In this document: in pieces, positions 16,436 through 25,187 of the stretch
Numbering within the stretch: the first letter of the stretch is position 1
How the letters are laid out: each line of letters begins with the position of its first letter
DNA from: an uncultured Eubacteriales bacterium
GTDB taxonomy: Bacteria > Bacillota > Clostridia > Christensenellales > CAG-314
Length of the DNA: 64,000 bases
NCBI GenBank assembly: GCA_900544545.1
Contig: UQVY01000009.1
Coordinates: 29,064-93,063, forward strand
Reading direction: 5' to 3'
Notes under the pieces: generated by a model
What the model was told of the DNA's origin: nothing
Database searches by the model: none
The model's input: only the letters and a program-made list of their open reading frames with translations
Program-made: the position numbers and the translations under genes

Positions 16436-17479
16436 ATGGAAAAGAAAGGTAATAAGTACGGAATACACAGAGTTTTGGAGCCGAAGGGCGTTCTTACTCA
16501 GGCAGCGCTTAAGATTGACAACAGCGTAGACGAATATTACGATAACGAAATCGTCTGCGACGTTATAAGTCTTAATATCGACTCCGCGTCGTTTACGCAG
16601 ATAGTAGGCGAAGTCGGTCGCGACGAAAAGAAAGTAGCCGAAAGGATTATGCAGATTGTCGGAGAAAGAGGTAAGATGCAGAATCCCGTTACTGGCAGCG
16701 GCGGAATGTTCATAGGAAAGGTTTGTCATATCGGAAGCGCGCTCAAAGACCTTGACATAAAGGTCGGAGATAAGATTGCTTCTTTGGTTTCTCTTTCGCT
16801 TACGCCCCTTAAAATCGAAAAAATCGAAAAAGTTCATCTCGATATAGACAGAGTAGACGTCGTTGCGAAAGCCGTTCTTTTCGAATCCGGAATTTATGCA
16901 AAACTTCCCGACGATATGCCCGAATCCCTTGCTCTTGCGGCTCTTGACGTTGCAGGCGCGCCCGCTCAGGTCAGAAAGCTCGTTCACGAAGGCGAATCCG
17001 TTCTCGTTCTCGGCGGTGCGGGAAAATCCGGCGTTCTCTGCTGTTACGAAGCGAAGAAGAGAGCAGGCGCAACCGGTAACGTAGTCGCGGTCGTCCTCAA
17101 TCAGGCGGACGCGGATAAGGTTATGGAACTCGGGGTTGCGGATAAAGCCGTTATAGCTTCCGCAACCGAACCCGTAGCCGTTCTCGAAGCGGCGCTTGCA
17201 GCCAACGACGGTAAGGAATACGATCTTTCCATTTCCTGCGTAAACGCTCCCAACACCGAAATGGCTTGTATTCTTCCCGTTCACGACGGCGGTATGGTAT
17301 ACTTCTTCTCTATGGCGACCAATTTCGCAAAGGCTGCTCTCGGCGCGGAGGGCGTAGGCAAGGACATAGATATGCTTATCGGCAACGGCTATACGAAGGG
17401 ACACGCGGAAGTAACTCTCAGCGAACTCAGAGAGAACGAAAAGCTCAGAAAGCTCTTCGAAGAAAAGTATAAAGCGTAA
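16436..17479 (+). CDS. kdd: L-erythro-3,5-diaminohexanoate dehydrogenase
   Basis: A 347-residue NAD(P)-dependent oxidoreductase that deaminates 3,5-diaminohexanoate to 3-keto-5-aminohexanoate. It begins MEKKGNKYGIHRVLEPKG, the characteristic Kdd opening, and has a Rossmann loop near VLVLGGAGKSGVL. A CxxC-type zinc site is not evident, which fits this family rather than ordinary zinc alcohol dehydrogenases. AAGGAG lies upstream of ATG 16436, 14 bases after kce. The gene lies between kce and kamA and performs the oxidative step of the pathway. Confidence 0.9.
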   Translation: MEKKGNKYGIHRVLEPKGVLTQAALKIDNSVDEYYDNEIVCDVISLNIDSASFTQIVGEVGRDEKKVAERIMQIVGERGKMQNPVTGSGGMFIGKVCHIGSALKDLDIKVGDKIASLVSLSLTPLKIEKIEKVHLDIDRVDVVAKAVLFESGIYAKLPDDMPESLALAALDVAGAPAQVRKLVHEGESVLVLGGAGKSGVLCCYEAKKRAGATGNVVAVVLNQADADKVMELGVADKAVIASATEPVAVLEAALAANDGKEYDLSISCVNAPNTEMACILPVHDGGMVYFFSMATNFAKAALGAEGVGKDIDMLIGNGYTKGHAEVTLSELRENEKLRKLFEEKYKA

Positions 17480-17493
17480 TAAGGAGACGTACT

Positions 17494-18732
17494 ATGGCAA
17501 ATCATCTTTTCGATAACGTTCCGAGAGAGCTTTGGAACGATTGGCACTGGCAGCTTAAAAACCGTATTTCCACGGTTGAAGAGCTTAAACAATATCTTAC
17601 TCTTACGCAGGAGGAAGAAGAGGGCATCAAGCGTTGTCTTGAAAAGCTTCGTATGAAGATAACGCCTTACTACCTTTCTCTTATCAATCTCGACGATCCT
17701 CACGATCCCATAAGAAAACAGGCTGTTCCGACCATTAACGAGCTTCATACCTGTCCGGCGGATCTCTGCGATCCTCTTCACGAAGATACCGACAGCCCCG
17801 TAAAAGGTCTTACTCACAGATATCCCGACAGAGTTCTTCTTCTCGTTACCGATCAGTGCAGTATGTATTGCCGTCATTGCACGAGAAGACGTTTTGCGGG
17901 ACAGCAGGATCAGGCTCTTCCGATGGAGCAGATTGAAAAATGTATAGATTACGTAAGAGAGCATAAGGAAGTCCGCGACGTTCTTCTGAGCGGAGGCGAC
18001 GCGCTTATTCTTTCCGACGAAAATCTCGAACATATCATCAGCGAACTCAGAGCCATTCCTCACGTAGAAATCATAAGAATCGGTTCGAGAGTACCGGTCG
18101 TTTGTCCGCAGAGAATAACTCCCGAGCTTTGCAATATGCTTAAAAAGTATCATCCGATTTGGCTGAATACTCACTTTAACCATCCCAACGAGGTTACCGA
18201 AGACTCCAGGCGCGCCTGCGGAATGCTTGCCGACGCCGGTGTTCCCCTCGGAAACCAGAGCGTACTTCTTGCCGGAGTAAACGACTGCGTTCACGTTATG
18301 AGAGATCTCGTTCATAAGCTTGTAATGATGAGAGTTCGTCCGTATTACATTTATCAGTGCGATCTCAGCGAAGGACTCGAGCATTTCAGAACGCCCGTTG
18401 CGAAGGGAATAGAGATAATGGAAGCTCTCCGCGGACATACCAGCGGATTCTGCGTTCCGACCTTTGTCGTAGACGCTCCCGGCGGCGGCGGAAAGATTCC
18501 GGTTATGCCCAATTACGTCGTAAGTCAGTCTGCCGACAGAGTTATTCTCCGTAACTTCGAAGGCGTCATCACGACCTATACCGAGCCGCGCAACTATCAC
18601 GAAGATTGTCATTGCGAAGTCTGCGAAGGAAAGAGAGAGGATCGTCTTCAGGGCGTTGCGGCTCTTGAAGCGGGCTTGGCTCTCAGTATAGAACCTAAAA
18701 ATCTCGAAAGAAACAAGAGAAATCATCACTGA
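17494..18732 (+). CDS. kamA: L-lysine 2,3-aminomutase (radical SAM, PLP)
   Basis: A 412-residue radical-SAM enzyme that converts L-lysine to L-beta-lysine, the first committed step. The [4Fe-4S] motif CSMYCRHC gives C122, C126 and C129. Downstream are the SAM-binding LLSGGDALI segment and the PLP-binding region VDAPGGGGKIP. The C-terminal CHCEVC cluster includes the structural zinc cysteines of this family. AAGGAG precedes ATG 17494. The kamB and kamC genes found in several other lysine fermenters are absent, because kamD follows after only 23 bases. Confidence 0.95.
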   Translation: MANHLFDNVPRELWNDWHWQLKNRISTVEELKQYLTLTQEEEEGIKRCLEKLRMKITPYYLSLINLDDPHDPIRKQAVPTINELHTCPADLCDPLHEDTDSPVKGLTHRYPDRVLLLVTDQCSMYCRHCTRRRFAGQQDQALPMEQIEKCIDYVREHKEVRDVLLSGGDALILSDENLEHIISELRAIPHVEIIRIGSRVPVVCPQRITPELCNMLKKYHPIWLNTHFNHPNEVTEDSRRACGMLADAGVPLGNQSVLLAGVNDCVHVMRDLVHKLVMMRVRPYYIYQCDLSEGLEHFRTPVAKGIEIMEALRGHTSGFCVPTFVVDAPGGGGKIPVMPNYVVSQSADRVILRNFEGVITTYTEPRNYHEDCHCEVCEGKREDRLQGVAALEAGLALSIEPKNLERNKRNHH

Positions 18733-18755
18733 TAACTTAATTAAGGCGGTTTAAT

Positions 18756-20315
18756 ATGGGAAAACTCGGATTGGATCAGAAAGTTATAGATGAGGCGAGA
18801 GGCTACGCGAGAGGCATAGCCGAAAGCACTCAGCTTTATATTGACAGACACACAACCACCTCGACCGAGCGTGCCGTACTGCGCCTTATGGGCGTAGACG
18901 GCGTGGACGCTCTCGAGGTACCGCTCGTTAACGTCGTCGTAGATAAACTGACGGAGAACGGAATGCTTGCCGACGGCGCGTCGTATTTTATGGGATGTGC
19001 GATGGCGCAGACGGGAAAAAATCCTCAGGCTATCGCCGAAATGATAAGCAACGGCGAATTGGACGTTAAAGATATCGTCGGAATAAGTTCGGAGGAGGCT
19101 TATAATACGGTTCTGCCGCTGGTTAAGGAGAAGGTTGATTTCATTGCAGGCAGGAGAGCCGAAAGAGACGCATTTCTCGGTGAATTCGGCGACAAAACCA
19201 CTCCGTACCTTTACTGTATTGTTGCTACCGGAAATATCTACGAGGATATTGTGCAGGCTTCGGCTGCGGCAAAACAGGGCGCGGATATTATCGCGGTTAT
19301 AAGAACGACCGGACAGTCGCTTCTCGACTACGTTCCTTACGGAGCGACAACCGAAGGTTTCGGCGGAACTTACGCGACTCAGGAAAACTTCAGACTTATG
19401 CGTGCCGCTCTCGACGAAGTAGGTCGCGAACAAAAGAGATATATAAGACTCTGTAACTATTGTTCGGGGCTTTGTATGCCGGAAATCGCTGCTATGGGTG
19501 CGCTCGAAAGACTTGACGTTATGCTTAACGACGCTCTTTACGGTATTCTTTTCAGGGATATCAATATGAAACGCACCATAGTAGACCAGTTCTTCTCCCG
19601 CGTTATAAACGGTTTTGCGGGAGTTATTATAAACACCGGCGAAGACAATTACCTTACTACTGCCGACGCGGTCGAAGAAGCCCATACTGTTCTTGCTTCT
19701 CAGTTTATGAACGAACAGTTTGCCATTAAAGCGGGTATTCCCGAAGAGCAGATGGGCTTGGGGCATGCTTTTGAAATTTCTCCGGACGTTAAAAACGGTT
19801 TTCTTTACGAGCTTGCGCAGGCGGAAGCCGCAAGAGAGATTTTCCCCAACGCGCCTCTTAAATATATGCCGCCGACAAAGTTTATGACGGGTAATATTTT
19901 CCGCGGTAACGTTCAGGACGCTCTCTTTAATATGGTTACCATTATGACCGGGCAGAGGCTGCATCTTCTCGGTATGCTTACGGAAGCAATTCATACGCCC
20001 TTTATGTCGGACAGATACCTTTCCATCGAAAACGCCCAGTATATATTCAATACTATGGCTGATTTCGGTAGCGATATCGAGTTCAAAGAAAACGGCATAA
20101 TCAGAAACAGAGCGGCTTTCGTTCTCAATAAAGCAAAGGATCTTCTGAAGGAAATAGAAGGGCTCGGGCTTTTCGCAACTCTCGAAAAGGGCATTTTTGC
20201 GGATATCAAGAGAAGCGAAGACGGAGGAAAAGGACTCGGCGGCGTAGTTGCAAAATCGGGCGTCTATACAAATCCTTTCGTCGATCTTATGCTTAAGGGC
20301 AGGGAGGTTAAGTAA
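18756..20315 (+). CDS. kamD: Beta-lysine (D-lysine) 5,6-aminomutase, alpha subunit
   Basis: A 519-residue large subunit of the adenosylcobalamin- and PLP-dependent 5,6-aminomutase, which moves the terminal amino group of beta-lysine to give 3,5-diaminohexanoate. The start MGKLGLDQKVIDEARGYARG and the barrel segments VAYGTS-like IIAVIRTTGQSLLDYV and PPTKFMTGNIFRGN match KamD. AAGGCGG precedes ATG 18756. The TAA stop shares one base with the kamE ATG, coupling the two subunits one to one. Confidence 0.93.
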   Translation: MGKLGLDQKVIDEARGYARGIAESTQLYIDRHTTTSTERAVLRLMGVDGVDALEVPLVNVVVDKLTENGMLADGASYFMGCAMAQTGKNPQAIAEMISNGELDVKDIVGISSEEAYNTVLPLVKEKVDFIAGRRAERDAFLGEFGDKTTPYLYCIVATGNIYEDIVQASAAAKQGADIIAVIRTTGQSLLDYVPYGATTEGFGGTYATQENFRLMRAALDEVGREQKRYIRLCNYCSGLCMPEIAAMGALERLDVMLNDALYGILFRDINMKRTIVDQFFSRVINGFAGVIINTGEDNYLTTADAVEEAHTVLASQFMNEQFAIKAGIPEEQMGLGHAFEISPDVKNGFLYELAQAEAAREIFPNAPLKYMPPTKFMTGNIFRGNVQDALFNMVTIMTGQRLHLLGMLTEAIHTPFMSDRYLSIENAQYIFNTMADFGSDIEFKENGIIRNRAAFVLNKAKDLLKEIEGLGLFATLEKGIFADIKRSEDGGKGLGGVVAKSGVYTNPFVDLMLKGREVK

Positions 20316-21109
20316 TGAGCGGCGGTCTTTATAATACTCACAAACACGAATATTCAACGGTTCTCGATAAAACCAGGCTTAAACCTTACGGCGACACTAT
20401 GAACGACGGTAAGGTTCAGATGAGCTTTACTCTTCCCGTAAAAAACGACGACAGAGGAGCGGCTGCCGCGACTCTTATAGCCGAAAAGATGGGACTTACG
20501 GAAGTTAACGTAGCTTACCGGAAGGCTCTGGATACGGAGTTCACTTTCTACGTAGTTTACGGAAGTCTCGGATTTACGGTCGATTACGAAAATATCAAGG
20601 TCGCTGCCGTCGAGCAGGAAGCAATGACTATGGAGGAAACGGATAATTACATCCGCGAGCATATAGGAAGGAAGATAGTCGTTATCGGCGCGTCCACGGG
20701 TACCGACGCTCATACCGTAGGTATAGACGCGATTATGAACAGAAAAGGTTTTGCGGGGCATTACGGACTGGAAAGATACGATATGCTCGAAACGTATAAC
20801 CTCGGAAGTCAGGTCCCCAACGAAGATTTCATCAAGAAAGCTCTCGAAGTCAACGCGGACGTTCTTCTCGTTTCGCAGACGGTTACCCAGAACGATATTC
20901 ATATCAAGAATATGACCGAGCTTATCGAACTTCTCGAAGCGGAGGGACTCAGAAAAAGGTTCCTCGTTCTTTGCGGCGGCGCGAGAATCACCCATAAGCT
21001 TGCCAAGGAACTCGGTTACGACGCCGGTTTCGGAGCGAATACCTACGCCGACGACGTTGCTACGTTTTTCGTCGAGGCGCTTGCGAAACGCATGGAAAAT
21101 AAAGAATAA
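20315..21109 (+). CDS. kamE: Beta-lysine (D-lysine) 5,6-aminomutase, beta subunit
   Basis: A 264-residue cobalamin-binding subunit. The base-off cobalamin motif D-x-H-x-x-G is at D131, H133 and G136. Lysine 144 lies at the position of the PLP-binding lysine known from clostridial KamE. The C-terminal Rossmann-like part ends in LVLCGGARITHKLAKELGYD, a cobalamin-loop feature. Together with KamD it forms the alpha2beta2 enzyme. The following exporter gene starts 7 bases after the stop, so the operon may continue. No CoA-transferase pair (atoD/atoA) follows, so the last step must be encoded elsewhere. Confidence 0.94.
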   Translation: MSGGLYNTHKHEYSTVLDKTRLKPYGDTMNDGKVQMSFTLPVKNDDRGAAAATLIAEKMGLTEVNVAYRKALDTEFTFYVVYGSLGFTVDYENIKVAAVEQEAMTMEETDNYIREHIGRKIVVIGASTGTDAHTVGIDAIMNRKGFAGHYGLERYDMLETYNLGSQVPNEDFIKKALEVNADVLLVSQTVTQNDIHIKNMTELIELLEAEGLRKRFLVLCGGARITHKLAKELGYDAGFGANTYADDVATFFVEALAKRMENKE

Positions 21110-21116
21110 TTAAGTA

Positions 21117-22286
21117 ATGGAGCTGCTGAAAAAAGCATTCATAAAAGATTATAAGAATACGGGTTCACCCGAAGTCCGCGTCAGATACGGAGTAACGGCG
21201 GGAATTATAGGTCTGTTGATCAATCTGCTTCTTTTCGGACTGAAACTGACGGTCGGTCTGATATCGGGAAGCGTTACGATAATAGCCGATGCCGTCAATA
21301 ACCTTTCGGACGCGGGATCTTCGGTGGTTACTCTTATCGGATTCAGGCTTGCGGGAAAGCCCGCCGATAAAGAGCATCCCTTCGGTCACGCGAGATACGA
21401 ATATATTACCGCGCTGATCGTATCTTTCGTGGTGCTTGCAATCGGACTTATGCTCGGAAAGAGTTCTGTGGAGAAGATACTCTCTCCCGAGGAGGTCACT
21501 GCCGATATATATACCGCCGTGGTACTCGTCATTGCCATATGCGGAAAGATTTTCCAGATGCTTATGTACAGAAGCTTCGGGCAATCCGTTCATTCTCTTG
21601 CGCTCGAAGCCTGCGCTCAGGACAGTCGCAACGATATAATCTCGACCTCGGTCGTTCTGGCTGCGACTATGATTATGAGCGTCACGGGCGTGATGATAGA
21701 CGGATACGCAGGTCTGCTTATATCCGTTTTCATCGTTGCGGGAAGCGTTAAACTGCTTCGGGAAACGATGAATCCGCTTCTCGGTGAAAAACCGGATAAA
21801 GCTCTCGTAGACAGAATAAAGTCCGCTCTTTTAAGTTACGAAGGAGTTCTGGGCATTCACGATATGATGATTCATACCTACGGCGAGGGCAGGACTTACG
21901 TTATGGTGCACGTTGAAGTTTCGGCGAGCGACAGCATAGTCAAAAGTCACGAACTTATAGACGGAATTGAGAGGGATTTCAGAGAAAAGCAAGGCATAAT
22001 AATGTCTATTCATATGGATCCCGTCGAAAAAGACAATCCTCTTCTCAATCGTCTCGAACCTCGGATAGTTTCCGAGATTAAGAAACTTAACGACAGACTT
22101 TCGGTTCACGATTTCCGCGTAGTTTCAGGAGAATCGAGAGTCAGCGTGCTTTTCGACGTCGAGGCTCCGTACGGAGAGAAAGTCAGTCTTTCGGTTCTGG
22201 AGAATACGGCGAAAGTCGTTGCCGAGGGAATATATCCAGACCTCGATTTCGATTTTATTATCAATATAGAGAATTCTTACGTTTAA
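21117..22286 (+). CDS. Cation diffusion facilitator family metal exporter
   Basis: A 389-residue CDF transporter with about six membrane helices in residues 20-210 and a cytoplasmic C-terminal dimer domain. The first metal-site region reads ADAVNNLSDAGSS, with the N-x-x-x-D spacing typical of the Mn/Fe-type CDF branch, followed by HPFGHARYEYI. The start codon is 7 bases after kamE, so it is probably co-transcribed with the lysine operon. Zinc or manganese are possible ions, and a link to the zinc-dependent Kce or to KamA is only a guess. A terminator follows. Confidence 0.88.
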   Translation: MELLKKAFIKDYKNTGSPEVRVRYGVTAGIIGLLINLLLFGLKLTVGLISGSVTIIADAVNNLSDAGSSVVTLIGFRLAGKPADKEHPFGHARYEYITALIVSFVVLAIGLMLGKSSVEKILSPEEVTADIYTAVVLVIAICGKIFQMLMYRSFGQSVHSLALEACAQDSRNDIISTSVVLAATMIMSVTGVMIDGYAGLLISVFIVAGSVKLLRETMNPLLGEKPDKALVDRIKSALLSYEGVLGIHDMMIHTYGEGRTYVMVHVEVSASDSIVKSHELIDGIERDFREKQGIIMSIHMDPVEKDNPLLNRLEPRIVSEIKKLNDRLSVHDFRVVSGESRVSVLFDVEAPYGEKVSLSVLENTAKVVAEGIYPDLDFDFIINIENSYV

Positions 22287-22304
22287 CGTTTTTTGAAAAA
22301 TAAA

Positions 22305-22333
22305 AGCTGCGGTTTGACCGCAGCTCGTTTTTT
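22305..22333. terminator. Bidirectional terminator between the CDF and tetR-type genes
   Basis: AGCTGCGGT (22305-22313) and ACCGCAGCT (22317-22325) form a perfect nine-pair stem. TTTTTT follows on the plus strand, and the A-rich left flank gives a T-rich tail for the convergent minus-strand gene. Confidence 0.85.
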
Positions 22334-22402
22334 ATATCGTCCCGTAACTTATATTCTTATTTATATTTATTAAACCCCGTCGGTTTGCGATATTTCCGAC
22401 TG

Positions 22403-22963
22403 TTAAATAATATCCTTGAAGTAATAATTGCTGATTTCCGCAATATATTTCTGAGTGATCTGAGGATCGTTGTCTGCGTCGATAATTCCGAGAACCGCGT
22501 TCAGATAGCCTGTGGAAATGATGTTAAAGAAGTTTCTGTTTACGATGGACTTGACGTAAAGAGGACGCTTCTGATTAAGCACCTGTTCGAGTTTTCTCGC
22601 GATGAGGTCGCAGAGTCTGTCGAAGAAGTACGAGAAGTGAGCAGTGTTGGAAATTCTGATGATTTTATATTCGTCGATATGATTGTTGATGTAACTGAGA
22701 ATGATTTCTATGGTAGCCTCTAAAGAAACGTCGTCTTCGAGAACCTTGGAAACGGAAGGCTGTTTGGTCATTTCGGTCAGAGGGTTGATTATAGTAAGAA
22801 ACAGGTCTTCCTTGTTTTCGTAGTAACGATAGATATTGCCGAGGCTGATGTTTGCGACTTCGGCGATATTACGGATGGAAGCGTTGGAATATCCGTATTC
22901 TTTGAATTCTGCGATTGCGGCGTTGATAATACGGGTTCTTACTACGTCTTTTAAATATTGCAT
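22403..22963 (-). CDS. TetR/AcrR-family transcriptional regulator
   Basis: A 186-residue TetR-type repressor. The N-terminal helix-turn-helix reads ASIRNIAEVANISLGNIYRYYENKEDL (about residues 29-55, quoted here only as its known ends ASIRNIAEVA and GNIYRYYENK). The C-terminal domain is all helical with no recognised ligand signature. ATG 22963 is chosen because AGGAGAAC lies upstream; the upstream in-frame extension carries no family similarity. It is convergent with the metal exporter and divergent from pstS, with its own promoter. Its target is unknown. Confidence 0.85.
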   Translation of the reverse strand: MQYLKDVVRTRIINAAIAEFKEYGYSNASIRNIAEVANISLGNIYRYYENKEDLFLTIINPLTEMTKQPSVSKVLEDDVSLEATIEIILSYINNHIDEYKIIRISNTAHFSYFFDRLCDLIARKLEQVLNQKRPLYVKSIVNRNFFNIISTGYLNAVLGIIDADNDPQITQKYIAEISNYYFKDII

Positions 22964-23064
22964 AAATGTTGTTCTCCTATGTGCGGTAAAAGTGTATTCT
23001 GAGCGCGGTGGTTTTGAATTGCCGCGCTGCCACGGGAAATCGTCGTCTCCGCGATAGCCCGTAA

Positions 23065-23093
23065 ATTTTACCACAAAAAACGAAAAAGCGCAA
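23065..23093 (-). promoter_or_regulatory. Promoter of the tetR-type gene
   Basis: On the minus strand TTGCGC (23093-23088) is followed after 17 bases by TAAAAT (23070-23065). Confidence 0.6.
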
Positions 23094-23307
23094 TGATTTT
23101 TAAGTAAAAAATGGAAATTTTTTAGAAATTTTTTTCAAACCGTCCCGTCACTATCGGAAAAAATCGGAGTTAGCCGCTTAAAAGCGAAAATCGGGCGTTC
23201 GGGGGACGCTTTCAGGGCTAATAAGTCCGCCGAGCTTTTCATTCAATTTGAAGAAAAAAAGGAGGGCTTTTTTGAATCGTCAGGGCTTGCGAAGATTTCC
23301 TTGCGGA

Positions 23308-23335
23308 TTTACAGAATCTTTACGTTTTTATTACC
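23308..23335 (+). promoter_or_regulatory. Pho-box-like direct repeats upstream of pstS
   Basis: Three related hexamers, TTTACA (23308), TTTACG (23319) and ATTACC (23330), begin exactly 11 bases apart and end about 9 bases before the weak -35 region. An 11-base direct-repeat period is the hallmark of PhoB/PhoP binding, and phoB and phoR are in the same operon. Confidence 0.65.
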
Positions 23336-23344
23336 GAAAACAGG

Positions 23345-23373
23345 TTTCGCGTCTGTTTTTTGTCTGTTATAAT
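23345..23373 (+). promoter_or_regulatory. pst-pho operon promoter
   Basis: A perfect TATAAT (23368-23373) is paired with a poor -35 element (TTTCGC, 23345-23350), as expected for a promoter that needs an activator such as PhoB. Confidence 0.65.
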
Positions 23374-23404
23374 GAAGGCACCAAAACAAAGGAGACATAA
23401 AAAA

Positions 23405-24277
23405 ATGAAGAAAATCACAAGCATTATTTTAGCAGTTCTTATGACTCTCACCGTTTTCGCATTCTGCGGATGTACGGGTGGTCAGTTCGACTCAAACAAA
23501 CAGATCAGTGTAGTTGTCCGTGAAGACGGAAGCGGAACGAAGAAAGCTTTTATGGAATTCATCGGTCTCAAAGACAAAAACGACAAGTCCGGCGTTATCA
23601 TAGCAACCGGAACGGCAGCAGTCCTTGCTGAAGTCAAGACAAATCCCATAGCAATCGCTTACGACAGTCTCGGCTATGTAAACGACGACGTAAAGATTCT
23701 TAAGGTAAACGGAGTTCTTCCTTCTGTCGAAACCATCAAAGACGGATCTTATAAGATAGCAAGACCTCTTTCGGTAGTATATAAAGAAGAAGAGATGACC
23801 GGCGTCAACGAAGCTTATCTCAGATTCCTCGGAAGCAGCGAAGCTCAGGAAATCATAGCGGCCGAAGGATACGTTACGGTAGTGGAAAAGGCAGAAAAGT
23901 ACGTTATCGATCCCGAACTTTCCGGCACAATCGGAATCAGCGGAAGCACCTCGCTCAAGCCTCTTATGGAAAAACTCGCGGCTAAGTTCGAAGCTCTTCA
24001 GAGCGGAGTTCAGGTATCTGTGGGCGGCGGCGGATCCGGTACGGGTTATAACGACGCTAAAAACGGAGTAAGCGCATTCGGAATGATTTCTGAAAACTTC
24101 TCCGAAACCAAGGCTCCCGGCTGCGTGTACTACACGGTAGCTCTCGACGGAATCGCAATCATCGTAAACAAGAAGAATCCTGCCGAAAACATCACTCTCG
24201 AACAGCTCAAGAACGTTTACGACGCCGAAGCCGGTGAAAATGCGATAACGACCTGGAAACAGATTATCGGAGAATAA
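23405..24277 (+). CDS. pstS: Phosphate ABC transporter substrate-binding lipoprotein (halves in permuted order)
   Basis: A 290-residue lipoprotein whose signal peptide ends at a lipobox-like FCGC (Cys at residue 21). After it comes VVREDGSGTKKAF with the following YDSLGYVN and ARPLSVVY segments, which in ordinary PstS form the second half. Only then, from about residue 178, comes GTIGISGSTSLKP, the SVGGGGSGTGYNDA phosphate loop and ALDGIAIIVN, which are normally the first half. The two halves are thus swapped relative to the classic protein. Phosphate-loop residues of both lobes are present, so function is likely kept. GGAG is upstream of ATG 23405. First gene of the operon. Confidence 0.85.
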   Translation: MKKITSIILAVLMTLTVFAFCGCTGGQFDSNKQISVVVREDGSGTKKAFMEFIGLKDKNDKSGVIIATGTAAVLAEVKTNPIAIAYDSLGYVNDDVKILKVNGVLPSVETIKDGSYKIARPLSVVYKEEEMTGVNEAYLRFLGSSEAQEIIAAEGYVTVVEKAEKYVIDPELSGTIGISGSTSLKPLMEKLAAKFEALQSGVQVSVGGGGSGTGYNDAKNGVSAFGMISENFSETKAPGCVYYTVALDGIAIIVNKKNPAENITLEQLKNVYDAEAGENAITTWKQIIGE

Positions 24278-24296
24278 GCCCGAAACGGAGAATAAG

Positions 24297-25187
24297 ATGA
24301 ATTCGCTATACAGGTGGATTGCAGCAAGAGAAAAAATAATGAAGGGTCTGTTTCTGGCCTGCGCAGTGTTCGCGATAGCCGCACTTGCCGTGATAACAGT
24401 GTTCTTATTCGTCAACGGAATCCCGTTTATACATAAAACGGGATTTTCCGAATTTATTTTCGGAAAAAAATGGGCGATAATGGGCGATAATCCTTCCTAC
24501 GGGATATTCCCGATTATAGTAACTTCGCTTTACGTGACGGCTCTTTCGGTGTTTATCGGCGTAGGAATGGGTTTGTTCACGGCTATCGCGCTGTACAAAT
24601 TCATTCCGAAGAAGATAGCGACGCCTATAAGACACATGATAAATCTTCTTGCCGGAATTCCTTCGGTAATCTTCGGACTTTTCGGAATGACTTTCATAGT
24701 TCCGTTTATCAGGGATTATATATCGCCGACGGGAGTAGGTTACGGAATACTTTCCTCGTCGATCGTCCTCGCGATAATGATTCTTCCGACCATAGTGAGC
24801 GTAAGTCTCGACAGTCTCGAGGCGGTTCCCAACGAGTATTTCGAAAACGCGCTTGCGCTCGGAGCGACGAAGGAACAGGCGACTTTCAAGGTTCTTTTGC
24901 CCGCGGCCAGGAGCGGAGTGCTTGCGGCGGTCGTGCTTGCGGTGGGCAGAGCGATAGGCGAAACGATGGCGGTCATTATGGTAATAGGCGGAAGTCCGGA
25001 TATGCCGGAGAGCCTTTTCCAGAGCGTCAGGACGCTTACTTCGAACATAGCGATGGGCGCGATGGAACTTCAGGACGACGCTCTTTCCGCGCTTATAGCG
25101 ACGGGCGTAGTGCTTTTCGTGTTCGTTCTGATTATAAACATAAGCTTTTCTCTGCTTAAAAGCGGCAGAAAGGAGAAGAAGAAATGA
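24297..25187 (+). CDS. pstC: Phosphate ABC transporter permease
   Basis: A 296-residue inner-membrane permease with about six helices. The coupling-loop (EAA) region reads ENALALGATKEQATFKVLLP, and GIPSVIFGLFG is the conserved PstC/PstA motif. It pairs with PstA to form the channel. Its stop overlaps the pstA start by ATGA, and it follows pstS after 19 bases. Confidence 0.93.
   Translation: MNSLYRWIAAREKIMKGLFLACAVFAIAALAVITVFLFVNGIPFIHKTGFSEFIFGKKWAIMGDNPSYGIFPIIVTSLYVTALSVFIGVGMGLFTAIALYKFIPKKIATPIRHMINLLAGIPSVIFGLFGMTFIVPFIRDYISPTGVGYGILSSSIVLAIMILPTIVSVSLDSLEAVPNEYFENALALGATKEQATFKVLLPAARSGVLAAVVLAVGRAIGETMAVIMVIGGSPDMPESLFQSVRTLTSNIAMGAMELQDDALSALIATGVVLFVFVLIINISFSLLKSGRKEKKK

Larger units (their letters stand above)
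22964..23404. other. 441-base divergent intergenic region, tetR-type gene / pstS
   Basis: It holds the minus-strand promoter at 23065-23093, the Pho-box-like repeats at 23308-23335 and the pstS promoter at 23345-23373. Between 23100 and 23300 there is A/T-rich sequence with no gene or RNA that I recognise. Confidence 0.6.

Noticed and set aside
23272..23400. Possible 42-codon gene starting TTG after AGGAGG, upstream of pstS
   Set aside because: It would run straight through the Pho-box repeats and the pstS promoter and shows no recognisable motif. The purine-rich stretch before it is probably chance.
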